From Antribacter gilvus (GTDB taxonomy: Bacteria > Actinomycetota > Actinomycetes > Actinomycetales > Cellulomonadaceae), in contig NZ_QXTH01000007.1 in the NCBI RefSeq assembly GCF_003946865.1, positions 186,001-250,000 on the forward strand: DNA of 64,000 nt, in the 5' to 3' direction. Of the stretch, positions 7,944 through 16,835 are shown piece by piece (positions within the stretch are counted from its first letter, which is position 1; each line of letters starts with the position of its first letter). Under the pieces are notes generated by a model that was given only the letters and a program-made list of their open reading frames with translations, ran no database searches and had not been told where the DNA came from. The position numbers and the translations under genes were made by a program.

Positions 7944-9694
7944 GCCGCCTCCTCGAGCGTCATCTGGGACGTCACGATCTCCTGGTAGGTCGGGTTGTCG
8001 GCGAGCAGCTCCGCGTGCGTGCCGCGGCCGACGATCCGGCCGTGCTCCAGCACGAGGATCTGGTCCGCGTCGCGGATGGTGGCCACCCGCTGGGCCACCA
8101 CGATCACCGTGGACTCGCCGGTGCGCGGCGCCAGGGCGGCGCGCAGCGCGGCGTCCGTGGCGTAGTCGAGGGCGGAGAAGCAGTCGTCGAAGAGATAGAT
8201 GCGCGGGTCGCGGATCACCGCCCGGGCGATGGCGAGCCGCTGACGCTGGCCTCCGGAGAACGTGGTTCCGCCCTGCGCCACGGGCGCCTCGAGACCCTCG
8301 GGCAGCGCCTCGACGAAGTCCCTGGCCTGTGCGACCTCGAGCGCCGCCCACATCTCGGCCTCGGTGGCGTCCGGCTTGCCGTAGCGGAGGTTGCTCGCGA
8401 CCGTGCCGGAGAAGAGGAACGCCTTCTGCGGCACCAGTCCGATGAGCGACCCCAGGTCCTTCTGCGACAGGTCCCGCACGTCGACCCCGTCCACCCGGAC
8501 GGCGCCGGCGGTCGCGTCGAACAGCCGCGGCACGAGGTTGAGCAGGGTCGTCTTGCCGGAGCCGGTCGAGCCGATGATCGCCGTCGTCCGCCCGGGCTCC
8601 GCCACGAGCGACAGGTCGTGGAGCACCGGCGCCTCGGCGCCGGGATACCCGAACGACACCCCGTCGAAGGTGACCTCGCCGCGCGAGGCGACCCGTCCGT
8701 CGTCGGCCCGCTCGAGGCGGACGGGCGACGTGGGCTCCACCACCGAGGACTCCGTGCTGAGAACCTCGTGGATGCGCTCCCCGGCGACGGAGGCGCGCGG
8801 CACCATCATCACCATCATCGTGGACATCATCACGGCCATGAGGATGTACATCAGGTAGGCCAGGAACGCCGTGAGCGAGCCGATCTGCATGGCACCCGAC
8901 TCGATCTGCCCCGCGCCGAACCAGAGGACCGCCACGCTCGACCCGTTCATGACGAGCATGACGATGGGGAACGCCAGCGCCATGAGGCGGCCGGCACGCA
9001 GGGACGTGTCGAACAGGGCGTCGTTGACGCCGGCGAACCGCTGCGTCTCCCGCTCCTCGCGCACGAACGCGCGGATCACGCGCAAGCCCGTGATCTGCTC
9101 CCGCAGGACCTCGTTGATGGCGTCGATCTGCTTCTGCATGACGCGGAAGTGCGGCACCATGCGCCACAGGACCAGGCCCACCGCGATGCCGAGGACCGGG
9201 ACGATCACGAGCAGGAGCCCGGAGAGCTCCACGTTCTCCTGCAGCGCCATGATGACCCCGCCGACCAGCATGATCGGCGCCATCACCATGATGGTGAAGG
9301 TCATCAGCACCGTCATCTGCACCTGCTGCACGTCGTTCGTGGTGCGGGTGATGAGCGACGGCGCACCGATCTGGGCCATCTCGCGGGCCGAGTAGGTCTG
9401 CACGGTGCCGAACAGGTCGCGCCGCAGGTCACGCCCGAACCGGGTGGCGACCTGCGCGCCCAGGTAGACGGCGACCACCGACGCGACGACCTGGCCGAGG
9501 GACACGGCGAGCATCCAGCCGCCCGTGGTCCAGATATAGCCGATGTCACCCTTCACCACGCCGCCGTCGATGATGTCGGCGTTCAGCGTGGGCAGGTACA
9601 GCGAGGCGAGGGTCTGCAGCAGCTGCAGCAGGAGGAGCAGCGCCACCGCCCCTCGGTACGGGCGTACATATCGCCCGACGAGCTGGACAAGCAT
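7940..9694 (-). CDS. ABC exporter half-transporter, degenerate-site subunit
   Basis: A 584-residue exporter half with six membrane helices (about 15-300) and an ATPase domain: Walker A GSTGSGKT (375-382), canonical signature FSGGQ (479-483) and Walker B IYLFDD, where D504 replaces the catalytic glutamate. That substitution, together with the noncanonical SAGEK of the partner, makes one composite ATP site consensus and the other degenerate, as in known heterodimeric exporters. The ATG at 9694 overlaps the TetR stop (ATGA), so repressor and transporter are translationally coupled. The Met-rich segment MMSTMMVMM (about 289-297) in the sixth helix is unusual but may be only hydrophobic filler. 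Confidence 0.88.
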   Translation of the reverse strand: MLVQLVGRYVRPYRGAVALLLLLQLLQTLASLYLPTLNADIIDGGVVKGDIGYIWTTGGWMLAVSLGQVVASVVAVYLGAQVATRFGRDLRRDLFGTVQTYSAREMAQIGAPSLITRTTNDVQQVQMTVLMTFTIMVMAPIMLVGGVIMALQENVELSGLLLVIVPVLGIAVGLVLWRMVPHFRVMQKQIDAINEVLREQITGLRVIRAFVREERETQRFAGVNDALFDTSLRAGRLMALAFPIVMLVMNGSSVAVLWFGAGQIESGAMQIGSLTAFLAYLMYILMAVMMSTMMVMMVPRASVAGERIHEVLSTESSVVEPTSPVRLERADDGRVASRGEVTFDGVSFGYPGAEAPVLHDLSLVAEPGRTTAIIGSTGSGKTTLLNLVPRLFDATAGAVRVDGVDVRDLSQKDLGSLIGLVPQKAFLFSGTVASNLRYGKPDATEAEMWAALEVAQARDFVEALPEGLEAPVAQGGTTFSGGQRQRLAIARAVIRDPRIYLFDDCFSALDYATDAALRAALAPRTGESTVIVVAQRVATIRDADQILVLEHGRIVGRGTHAELLADNPTYQEIVTSQMTLEEAA

Positions 9695-10416
9695 CAGTGC
9701 TCCTCGGTTCGGGGGTCGGGAAGGAGGAGGCCGTGCACCAGGGCGTCCGCAAGGACGTCCGGCGGCAGGGCGGGCAGCAGGTGGTCGACGCGCGCGTGCG
9801 TCCCGGCGATGGCCGCCTCGAGGATCGCCACCGCCACGGAGATGGGCACCCGGAGGCGGTCCGCGTCGGGGGCGAGCACCGCCGTGAGGCCCTCGACGGT
9901 CACGGCGCGCTGCAGCTCCCGCTGCACGGCGAGCTCCGTGCGAAGGGTGGCGGCCCGCTCGTCGCCGTGGTCGGGCGAGCAGACCATCGCGAGCCCCCGC
10001 AGCACCGTCATCCACCGGATCGCGTCGGACATCCGGGCCCGGCCCAGCTCGATCACGCGCGTGATGCGCTGGACGAGCGGCAGGGAACGGTCGACGGACG
10101 CGAGCTCGTCGCGAGTGCGCCCGGAGTCGGACGCCCTGCGCAGCCCGGTGATGGCAACCTCGCCGACGAGCCCGAGCTTGTCCGGGAAGACGCGGAACAG
10201 CGTGCCCTCGGCGACGCCCGCGGCGGCGGCCAGCTCCTTGGTGGTGAGCGCATGGCCGCGCTCCGCGACGAGCGGCATGACGGCCTCGACGATGGCAGCG
10301 CGCCGGTCGTCGGGCGCCATGGGCGCGGCCCGACGGCGGTCGCTCGCCGGGCCGGCAGGCTCGCTCGCCGGGCCGGCAGGCTCCCCCGGGACGGCGTCGC
10401 GCTGGTCGGTGGTCAT
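9694..10416 (-). CDS. TetR-family repressor of the ABC exporter operon
   Basis: A 240-residue regulator. The helix-turn-helix lies at about residues 55-80 (LTTKELAAAAGVAEGTLFRVFPDK), followed by a ligand-binding alpha domain. The extra N-terminal 35 residues contain the duplicated GPASEPAGPAS tract encoded by a 21-bp tandem repeat. A perfect 16-bp palindrome (10434-10449) lies 18 bases upstream of the start and is the probable autoregulatory operator. The gene heads the operon of two ABC halves, and by family habit its inducer would be a substrate of that exporter. Confidence 0.88.
   Translation of the reverse strand: MTTDQRDAVPGEPAGPASEPAGPASDRRRAAPMAPDDRRAAIVEAVMPLVAERGHALTTKELAAAAGVAEGTLFRVFPDKLGLVGEVAITGLRRASDSGRTRDELASVDRSLPLVQRITRVIELGRARMSDAIRWMTVLRGLAMVCSPDHGDERAATLRTELAVQRELQRAVTVEGLTAVLAPDADRLRVPISVAVAILEAAIAGTHARVDHLLPALPPDVLADALVHGLLLPDPRTEEH
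10341..10382. repeat. 21-bp tandem duplication in the TetR gene
   Basis: Two exact head-to-tail copies of a 21-bp unit (CGCTCGCCGGGCCGGCAGGC plus T) encode the repeated Gly-Pro-Ala-Ser-Glu-Pro-Ala of the TetR N-terminus. Being in frame, gain or loss of a unit would only alter the tail length. Confidence 0.85.
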
Positions 10417-10433
10417 GAGCGTCGACCCTAAAT

Positions 10434-10449
10434 GAGTGAGCGCTCACTC
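10434..10449. promoter_or_regulatory. TetR-type operator
   Basis: GAGTGAGCGCTCACTC is a perfect 16-bp palindrome of the TGAGTGAnCnCTCACTC kind typical of TetR operators, placed just upstream of the TetR-ABC-ABC operon. Autoregulation is inferred. Confidence 0.75.
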
Positions 10450-10483
10450 GCAAAGGTTTTACGCTGTCGGCGTTTCCGGGCAC

Positions 10484-10521
10484 GACGAAGCCCTCCAGCC
10501 GATCGGCTGGAGGGCTTCGTC
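10484..10521 (-). terminator. terminator hairpin after the SPFH gene
   Basis: A perfect 38-bp palindrome (19-base arms beginning GACGAAGCCCTCCAGCCGA) lies 31 bases past the SPFH stop, between that gene and the TetR operon promoter. No U-tract follows. Confidence 0.75.
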
Positions 10522-10552
10522 AGAGTGCTCGCCGGGTCAGTGCGCCGGCGGG

Positions 10553-11761
10553 TCAGTACGCCGGCGGAGCGGGCGGCGGCGGGGGCGGGAACTCGTCCCC
10601 GTCGACTGGGCGCGGGCGAGGCGTGGGCGGCAGCGGGGCCGTCGCCGGGCCGGGCGGGCGCTGCCCCACCTCGGTCGACGGGTCGAACGGCGCACCGGAG
10701 CGGGTTCCCGCGCTCGTCGCGTCCGCCACGGCCGCCTCGGCCTGGCGCTGCGCCTCACGGAGGGCCTCCGCCGGGTCGGGCAGGCTCGTCTCGCCCAGCA
10801 GGCTGCCGCCGGCGGGAGCGGGCGGGGTCGGCCGGTCGCCGTCGGGCGCCGGACGTGCCGGGCCCGGCAGGCCACCGCCGCCGCCGCCGAAGCCCTGGGC
10901 GATGCTGCCCAGGGCTGCCGTGAACTCGGTGGGGACCACCCACATCGTCGACGACTTGCCGTTCGCGATCTGCGGGAGCATCTGCAGGTACTGGTACGCC
11001 AGGAGCTTGGGGTCGGCGTCGCCGCGGTGGATCGCGTCGAAGACCTGGACGATCGCGCGGGACTCACCCTCGGCCCGGAGGATCTGCGCCTGGGCGTCAC
11101 CCTCGGCCTTGAGGATCGCCGACTGCTTCTCACCCTCGGCGGTCAGGATCGCCGACTGCTTGATGCCCTCTGCCTGGAGGATCGCCGCACGCCGGTCACG
11201 CTCGGCGCGCATCTGCTGCTCCATGGCACCCTGCACCGAGGGCGGCGGCTCGATCGACTTGAGCTCCACGCGGTTGACGCGGATGCCCCAGCGGCCGGTC
11301 GCCTCGTCGAGCACCCCACGGAGCTGGCCGTTGATCTGGTCACGCGAGGTCAGCGTCTGCTCGAGGTCCATCGCACCGATGACGTTACGGATGGTGGTGA
11401 CCGTGAGCTGCTCGATGGCGGTGATGTAGTTCGCGATCTCGTACACCGCGGACTTGGCGTCCGTCACCTGGAAGTAGATGACCGTGTCGATCTCGACCAC
11501 CAGGTTGTCCGAGGTGATCACCGGCTGCGGCGGGAAGGACACGACCTGCTCACGCAGGTCGACGCCGGCGCGGACCCGGTCGATGAACGGGACGAGGATG
11601 TGCAGGCCGGGATCGAGGGTGCGGGAGTACCGGCCCAGGCGCTCGATGATGAGCGCCACGGCCTGCGGCACGATCCGCACCGCCCGGAGCAGGGCGGTGA
11701 CGACGACGATCACCAGCAGCGCCAGGATCAGGTAGAGCAGGACGCTCCCGAAATCTCCCAC
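10553..11761 (-). CDS. SPFH/band-7 membrane protein
   Basis: A 402-residue stomatin/prohibitin-type protein: one N-terminal transmembrane helix (about 5-27), the SPFH domain (about 28-190, including VPFIDRVRAGVDLREQVVSFPPQPVITSDN-type core), a long Ala/Glu-rich coiled coil (200-265), and a Gly/Pro-rich low-complexity tail ending in a proline run. Such proteins form large oligomeric scaffolds on the inner face of the membrane and organise microdomains. The NfeD-like gene sits 73 bases upstream on the same strand, the usual pairing for this family, which supports the assignment. Confidence 0.9.
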   Translation of the reverse strand: MGDFGSVLLYLILALLVIVVVTALLRAVRIVPQAVALIIERLGRYSRTLDPGLHILVPFIDRVRAGVDLREQVVSFPPQPVITSDNLVVEIDTVIYFQVTDAKSAVYEIANYITAIEQLTVTTIRNVIGAMDLEQTLTSRDQINGQLRGVLDEATGRWGIRVNRVELKSIEPPPSVQGAMEQQMRAERDRRAAILQAEGIKQSAILTAEGEKQSAILKAEGDAQAQILRAEGESRAIVQVFDAIHRGDADPKLLAYQYLQMLPQIANGKSSTMWVVPTEFTAALGSIAQGFGGGGGGLPGPARPAPDGDRPTPPAPAGGSLLGETSLPDPAEALREAQRQAEAAVADATSAGTRSGAPFDPSTEVGQRPPGPATAPLPPTPRPRPVDGDEFPPPPPPAPPAY

Positions 11762-11834
11762 GAAGGCTCTCTCTCCTCTGTGCGGGTCGCGCCCGCTCTC
11801 TCGGATGGTGCAGTCGGTCGGTGGTGCAGGGTGC

Positions 11835-12257
11835 TCAGGCGGCCTCGACCACAGCGGTGGCGCCCTCGATCTGGACCACTCGCACCGTAGAGCCCTCAGG
11901 CAGGACCGGCGACCCGTCGGCCGCGCGAGCCGACCACACCTCGCCCATCAGCTTGATGAGGCCCGACGAGGCCGTGACGTCCTGGACGACGGACCCCGTG
12001 CGGCCCACGTGCGCGGACGTGTTGGTCTCCGTGTGCGGCGGGTGCACCTTGCGCACCAGGACGGGACGCAGCGTCAGCAGCAGGACCACGGAGGTGACCG
12101 CGAAGATGACGATCTGCACCCACAGCGGGGCGCCCGCCGCGTTGGCGGCGGCGCCCGCGAGCGCGCCGCCCGCGAACATGATGAAGACGAAGTCGAGAGA
12201 CAGGATCTCGATCAGGGCGAGCAAGAGTGCCGCGCCGACCCACCACAACCACTCCAT
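11835..12257 (-). CDS. NfeD-like membrane protein
   Basis: A 140-residue protein with two closely spaced transmembrane hairpins (about 4-45 and 48-68) followed by an OB-fold C-terminal domain (about 80-140, HVGRTGSVVQDV...), which is the short NfeD architecture without the serine protease domain. The ATG at 12257 was preferred to an in-frame start 24 bases upstream because GGAGGG lies six bases before it. NfeD proteins are obligate genomic partners of SPFH proteins and probably anchor or regulate their oligomers; the SPFH gene follows directly. Confidence 0.88.
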   Translation of the reverse strand: MEWLWWVGAALLLALIEILSLDFVFIMFAGGALAGAAANAAGAPLWVQIVIFAVTSVVLLLTLRPVLVRKVHPPHTETNTSAHVGRTGSVVQDVTASSGLIKLMGEVWSARAADGSPVLPEGSTVRVVQIEGATAVVEAA

Positions 12258-12382
12258 CGTGCTCCCTCCGAGGTGGCCCACGTCTTGGGCCTCACCTGCG
12301 CCTTTGCAGGAACTTTACCAAGGTTCCGGTCGCTGCGGGAGGTCTGGGTGGCGTGTCTTCCGGCCAGTCCGCGCCGGGCGCG

Positions 12383-13168
12383 TCAGCGTGCCGCGCGGGC
12401 CAGCCAGCGACCGCCGCCGTGCGCCACGACGAGCGGGACACCGAAGGCGGCGGAGAGGTTGTCGGCCGTCAGGGTCTCCTCGAGCGGGCCGGCGGCCTGG
12501 ATGGTGCCGTGGCCCAGCAGGAGCAGGTGCGTGAAGCCGGGCGGGATCTCCTCGACGTGGTGCGTGACGAGGACCAGCGCGGGCGAGGAGGGGTCGGCGG
12601 CGAGCTCCGACAGGGCACCCACGAGCTCCTCGCGGCCGCCCAGGTCGAGGCCGGCGGCCGGCTCGTCCAGGAGGAGCAGCTCGGGGTCCGTCATCAGCGC
12701 GCGGGCGATCTGGACGCGCTTGCGCTCGCCCTCGCTCAGCGTGCCGTAGGTGCGGTCCACGAGGTGGTCCACGTCGAACGCCGCGAGCAGGTCCTTGGCG
12801 CGCTGCTCGTCCAGCTCCTCGTACTCCTCCTGCCAGCGGCCGGTCACGCCGTAGGCGGCGGTGAGCACCACGTCGCGCACGCTCTCGTGACCCGGGATGC
12901 GCTCCGCGAGCGCCGCGCTGGCGAACCCGATGCGCGGACGGAGCTCGAACACGTCGACCCTGCCGAGGGTCTCTCCCAGGAGGTTCGCGGTGCCCGTGGT
13001 GGGATGCATGCGCGCGGAGACGATCTGCAGCAGCGTCGTCTTGCCGGCCCCGTTGGGGCCCAGCACGATCCAGCGCTCCCCCTCGTTCACCTGCCAGTCC
13101 ACAGCGTCGAGGATGGTCGTGGTGCCACGTCGGACGGTGACGCCCGAAAGGTCGAGAACCGAGCTCAT
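12383..13168 (-). CDS. solitary ABC transporter ATP-binding protein
   Basis: A 261-residue single ATPase domain with Walker A GPNGAGKTT (about 34-42), signature LSEGERKRV (about 140) and Walker B LLLLDEP. It resembles the ModF/YlmA-like soluble ABC ATPases, which lack a dedicated permease, and none is encoded nearby. The function is unknown. A TAGTGT box eight bases before the ATG at 13168 suggests a leaderless transcript, which favours this start over an in-frame GTG twelve bases upstream. It is transcribed away from the hypothetical gene at 13236. Confidence 0.82.
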   Translation of the reverse strand: MSSVLDLSGVTVRRGTTTILDAVDWQVNEGERWIVLGPNGAGKTTLLQIVSARMHPTTGTANLLGETLGRVDVFELRPRIGFASAALAERIPGHESVRDVVLTAAYGVTGRWQEEYEELDEQRAKDLLAAFDVDHLVDRTYGTLSEGERKRVQIARALMTDPELLLLDEPAAGLDLGGREELVGALSELAADPSSPALVLVTHHVEEIPPGFTHLLLLGHGTIQAAGPLEETLTADNLSAAFGVPLVVAHGGGRWLARAAR

Positions 13169-13235
13169 GGACCCCGACACTACCCGAGCCGGGGCCAGGT
13201 CCTCGCGCCGTCGTACGGCTTATTACAGTGGCGTC

Positions 13236-14009
13236 GTGGACATCGATGCGACCCGCGACGACGGGCTCCCCCGTAGTGTCGTCCTCGCCCTGTGGCTGCA
13301 GGGCGTGGGCGACACGTCCGCCGCCGTGAAGTCGGTCCAGGGCGACGACGAGCCGCACGAGGTGGTCGGCCTGCCGGGGTTCCCGGACGGCACGGACCTC
13401 GACACCCTCGTGACGACCTGGACCCTCGGCCCGCGCACCGTCTGCGCGCTCCTGCCCGCCCCGGGCGACGCCGCGGGCGTGCCCGCTGTCGCCAACCTCG
13501 CGGCCACGGACGCCGGCGAGTGCGTGGTGATCACCACACCCGCGGGGAGCTGGGCGGCGGTGCCGGCAGTCACCGCCTTCGGCAGCCACCTGGAGCGTGG
13601 GCACCTGGTCCGCTGGGACCTGATCGCGGTGCCGGAGTGGTCCACCCTCCTGCTCGGCGCGATCGGCTCGCTCTCGGACGCCGAACGCGACCTCCGCACG
13701 AGCCTCGTCCGCGCCACCGACGCCCTCGACTCCCTCGACGTGGCGCGCTGGCGGGACGACGCCGCGGACGCCATCGAGCGCCTGCGCCAGACCCACACGG
13801 GCACCTGGCCCGTGCCGCAGCTGGACGGGCGGCGGGCCCGGGTGCTGGAGCTGGCCGCCCGGCTCCGGGCCATCGTGGCGCTGGGCGCGGTGGACGACGG
13901 CGGCGCCGTCAACCTCTGGCAGGCCGACCAGCGGTCCACCGCTCTGCGTGAGGTGGACCGGACGGCGCGCCACGCGATGTCGGCGGCAACCCTGGGTGAG
14001 ATCCCCTGA
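13236..14009 (+). CDS. conserved hypothetical protein (actinobacterial)
   Basis: A 257-residue soluble protein with no signal peptide or membrane helix. I do not recognise a catalytic motif; the N-terminal half is acidic and beta/alpha mixed, the C-terminal half (about 140-250) is helical with many charged residues. The GTG start at 13236 follows the box TACAGT by six bases, so the mRNA is probably leaderless. It is divergent from the ABC ATPase and convergent with glgA, sharing a strong palindrome at its 3' end. The sequence context gives no function. Confidence 0.7.
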   Translation: MDIDATRDDGLPRSVVLALWLQGVGDTSAAVKSVQGDDEPHEVVGLPGFPDGTDLDTLVTTWTLGPRTVCALLPAPGDAAGVPAVANLAATDAGECVVITTPAGSWAAVPAVTAFGSHLERGHLVRWDLIAVPEWSTLLLGAIGSLSDAERDLRTSLVRATDALDSLDVARWRDDAADAIERLRQTHTGTWPVPQLDGRRARVLELAARLRAIVALGAVDDGGAVNLWQADQRSTALREVDRTARHAMSAATLGEIP

Positions 14010-14041
14010 CCCGGCTGTTCCCACGCCGGACGCGCCGCGCG

Positions 14042-14105
14042 TGATCGGTAGTTCGTCGCATGATCGGCAGCTCGAACTGCCGATCATGCGACGAACTACC
14101 GATCA
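14042..14105. repeat. 64-bp palindrome, copy 2 of a dispersed element
   Basis: Perfect 29-base arms (TGATCGGTAGTTCGTCGCAT...) flank a 6-base loop CTCGAA. It differs from the copy at 3096-3157 at only a few bases. It lies between the convergent ends of the hypothetical gene and glgA, where it could stop transcription from both sides. Confidence 0.85.
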
Positions 14106-14123
14106 TGCGAGCGGAAGCCGCGG

Positions 14124-15428
14124 TCAGGTCGCCAGGACCGCCTCGTAGACCGCCATGGTCCGCTCCGCGATCGCCGCCCACGCGAAGTTCTCCTCCGCCC
14201 GACGACGGCCCGCCGCCCCCATCCGCGCCGCGCCCTCCGGGTCGCTCACGACCCGCAGCATCGCGTCGGCGAGGTCGGCCACGTAGCGGTCGGGGTCGAG
14301 GGGCGTGCCCGTCCCGTCGGTGGCCTGGTCGATCGGCACGAGCACACCGGTCTCGCCGTCGGCCACCACCTCGGGGATGCCGCCCGTCGCGGTCCCGACC
14401 ACCGGCAGGCCCACGGCCATGGCCTCCAGGTTGACGATGCCGAGCGGCTCGTACACCGACGGGCACACGAACGCGGTGCCCGCGGCGAGCACGGCGATGA
14501 GGTCGGGCCGCGGCAGCATCTCCTCGATCCAGACGATCCCCGCGTCGCCCGACGACGTCGCTGCCCCCCGGCGTGCGTCGCGCAGCTCTCCCACGAGCGC
14601 CTTGACCTCCGCCAGGATCTCCGGGGTGTCCGGAGCGCCGGCGCACAGCACGAGCTGCACCTCGGGCGGCAGCGCCGCCGCCGCCCGCAGCAGGTAGGGC
14701 AGCCCCTTCTGCCGGGTGATCCGCCCGACGAAGACGATCGACGGCCGCTCCGGGTCGATGCCGTGGTGCCGCACCACCTGCTCGGCGTGCGCGGCCTCCG
14801 CCGCGGCCTCGTCGGCGGGCAGGGGCGCTCCCTCCGCGTCGACGCCCGGGCGGCGCCAGCCGGACAGGTCGATCCCGTTGTGCACCACGTGCACGCGGTC
14901 GGGGTCGAGCTCCGGGTAGACGCGCAAGATGTCGGCCCGCATGCCCGCCGACACCGCGATCACGCCCGCAGCGCCCGCGTACGCGGTGCGCTCGGCCCAC
15001 GACGACAGCGCGTACCCGCCGCCGAGCTGCTCGGCCTTCCACGGCCGCAGCGGCTCGAGCGAGTGCGCCGTCACGACGTGCGGCACGCCGTGCAGGAGCC
15101 CGCCGAGGTGTCCCGCCAGGTTGGCGTACCAGGTGTGGGAGTGGAGCAGGTCGGCCCCGGCGACGCCGTCGGCCATCGCGAGGTCCACGCCGAAGGTGCC
15201 GAGGGCCGCGTTGGCGCCCGACAGGCCGGCGAGGGCGGGGTACCCGGTGACCACGACGTCGTCGGGCAGCCCGGGGGCGGCCGGGTCGCGGGGCCCGTCG
15301 AAGCAGTGGACCCGCACCTCGGCGTGCCGGGCGAGCACGGCGGAGAGCTCGGCGGCGTGGACGCCCGCCCCTCCGTAGACGTGGGGCGGGTACTCCCGCG
15401 TGAGGAGATCGACGCGCAGACGGTTCAC
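14124..15428 (-). CDS. glgA: glycogen synthase (GT4 type)
   Basis: A 434-residue retaining glycosyltransferase of the actinobacterial GlgA/GlgM type. The N-terminal Rossmann domain has [12 protein letters not shown] (about 14-25); the C-terminal domain has [15 protein letters not shown] and the nucleotide-sugar-binding [20 protein letters not shown]. Family members build alpha-1,4-glucan or maltose-1-phosphate from ADP-glucose, and the divergent glgC makes that donor. The upstream TAGGTT box (15435-15440) directly abuts an earlier in-frame GTG at 15434, whereas GTG 15428 lies six bases past it, the spacing of a leaderless transcript; I therefore prefer 15428, which removes two residues from the longest frame. 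Confidence 0.9.
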   Translation of the reverse strand: MNRLRVDLLTREYPPHVYGGAGVHAAELSAVLARHAEVRVHCFDGPRDPAAPGLPDDVVVTGYPALAGLSGANAALGTFGVDLAMADGVAGADLLHSHTWYANLAGHLGGLLHGVPHVVTAHSLEPLRPWKAEQLGGGYALSSWAERTAYAGAAGVIAVSAGMRADILRVYPELDPDRVHVVHNGIDLSGWRRPGVDAEGAPLPADEAAAEAAHAEQVVRHHGIDPERPSIVFVGRITRQKGLPYLLRAAAALPPEVQLVLCAGAPDTPEILAEVKALVGELRDARRGAATSSGDAGIVWIEEMLPRPDLIAVLAAGTAFVCPSVYEPLGIVNLEAMAVGLPVVGTATGGIPEVVADGETGVLVPIDQATDGTGTPLDPDRYVADLADAMLRVVSDPEGAARMGAAGRRRAEENFAWAAIAERTMAVYEAVLAT

Positions 15429-15498
15429 GCTCACAACCTAGCGCCACCCTCCGCCGACGCGCCCGGCGCGAGCGCTGTCGAAGACACGCCGCAGGCTC

Positions 15499-15504
15499 TA
15501 GGGT
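15499..15504 (+). promoter_or_regulatory. -10 box of a leaderless glgC promoter
   Basis: TAGGGT ends seven bases before the glgC ATG, so transcription probably begins at the start codon. The opposite strand has TAGGTT at 15435-15440 for glgA; both promoters lie within 76 bases. Confidence 0.55.
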
Positions 15505-15511
15505 CAGTGCC

Positions 15512-16753
15512 ATGGTCTCGGCACCACGCGTACTCGCCATCGTCCTCGCCGGAGGTGAGGGCAAGCGGCTCATGCCCCTCACCGCCGCCCGCGCCAAGCC
15601 GGCCGTCCCGTTCGGCGGCATCTACCGCCTCGTGGACTTCGCTCTCTCGAACGTCGTCAACTCGCACTATCTGCGCGTCATCGTGCTGACGCAGTACAAG
15701 TCCCACTCCCTCGACCGGCACATCTCCAAGACGTGGCGCATGTCGCCGCTGCTCGGAAACTTCGTGTCCAGCGTTCCCGCGCAGCAGCGCGTCGGCAAGC
15801 ACTGGTACCTCGGCAGCGCCGACGCGATCTACCAGTGCCTCAACATCCTCGAGGACGAGCGGCCCGACATCGTGGTCGTGGTCGGTGCGGACCACGTCTA
15901 CCGCATGGACTTCTCCCAGATGGTGGACGCCCACATCGAGTCCGGTGCCCGCGCGACGGTCGCCGCGATCCGCCAGCCGATCGCCGAGGCCGACCAGTTC
16001 GGCGTCATCGACGTGGACCCGCAGGACCCCACGAAGATCCGGGAGTTCCTCGAGAAGCCCTCGAACCCGATCGGACTGGCGGACGCCCCGGACCAGGTGC
16101 TGGCCTCGATGGGCAACTATGTCTTCGACGCGGACGCCCTCGTCGAGGCCGTCACCAAGGACGCCGCGGACCCGGGCTCGCGGCACGACATGGGCGGCGA
16201 CATCATCCCCGCGTTCGTCGCCGAGGGCACCGCCGGCGTCTACGACTTCATCCGGAACGACGTGCCGGGCTCCACCGACCGCGACCGCGACTACTGGCGC
16301 GACGTCGGCACCCTCGACTCGTACTACGCGGCGAACACGGACCTGATCGCCGTCCAGCCGGTGTTCAACCTCTACAACTACGAGTGGCCCCTCTTCACGG
16401 GGTACACGGGCCTGCCGCCGGCCAAGTTCGTGCACGCCGGCCCGGGCCGGATGGGGCACGCGGCGGAGTCGATCGTCTCCCCCGGCGTGCTGATCTCCGG
16501 GGCCACCGCGGTGGGCTCGGTCCTGTCGCCGGGCGTGTACCTGCACTCCTGGTCGTCGGTGACCAACTCGGTCCTGATGGACGACGTCCAGGTCCACCGG
16601 TATGCCCAGGTGCACAGCGCGATCATCGACAAGAACGTCGTGGTCCACGAGCGGGCCCGGATCGGCGTCGACCACGACGAGGACCGCGCCCGCGGCTTCA
16701 CGGTCACCGAGTCCGGCCTCACGGTGGTGCCGAAGGGCTCCGTCGTGCACTGA
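15512..16753 (+). CDS. glgC: glucose-1-phosphate adenylyltransferase
   Basis: A 413-residue ADP-glucose pyrophosphorylase. It opens with the nucleotidyltransferase loop [25 protein letters not shown] (about 12-36), contains the catalytic Asp in GADHVYRMD and the sugar-phosphate site, and ends in a left-handed beta-helix domain. It makes ADP-glucose from glucose-1-phosphate and ATP for the divergently encoded GlgA, the first committed step of glycogen synthesis. Length is typical. The ATG is supported by the leaderless promoter box. Confidence 0.96.
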   Translation: MVSAPRVLAIVLAGGEGKRLMPLTAARAKPAVPFGGIYRLVDFALSNVVNSHYLRVIVLTQYKSHSLDRHISKTWRMSPLLGNFVSSVPAQQRVGKHWYLGSADAIYQCLNILEDERPDIVVVVGADHVYRMDFSQMVDAHIESGARATVAAIRQPIAEADQFGVIDVDPQDPTKIREFLEKPSNPIGLADAPDQVLASMGNYVFDADALVEAVTKDAADPGSRHDMGGDIIPAFVAEGTAGVYDFIRNDVPGSTDRDRDYWRDVGTLDSYYAANTDLIAVQPVFNLYNYEWPLFTGYTGLPPAKFVHAGPGRMGHAAESIVSPGVLISGATAVGSVLSPGVYLHSWSSVTNSVLMDDVQVHRYAQVHSAIIDKNVVVHERARIGVDHDEDRARGFTVTESGLTVVPKGSVVH

Positions 16754-16835
16754 GGTGCCCAGCGTGCGGGCGGGCGGCGACCACGGTGCGAGCACCCGGG
16801 TCGCCGCCCGCCCGTCGTCCGGCACACTGGTCGGC

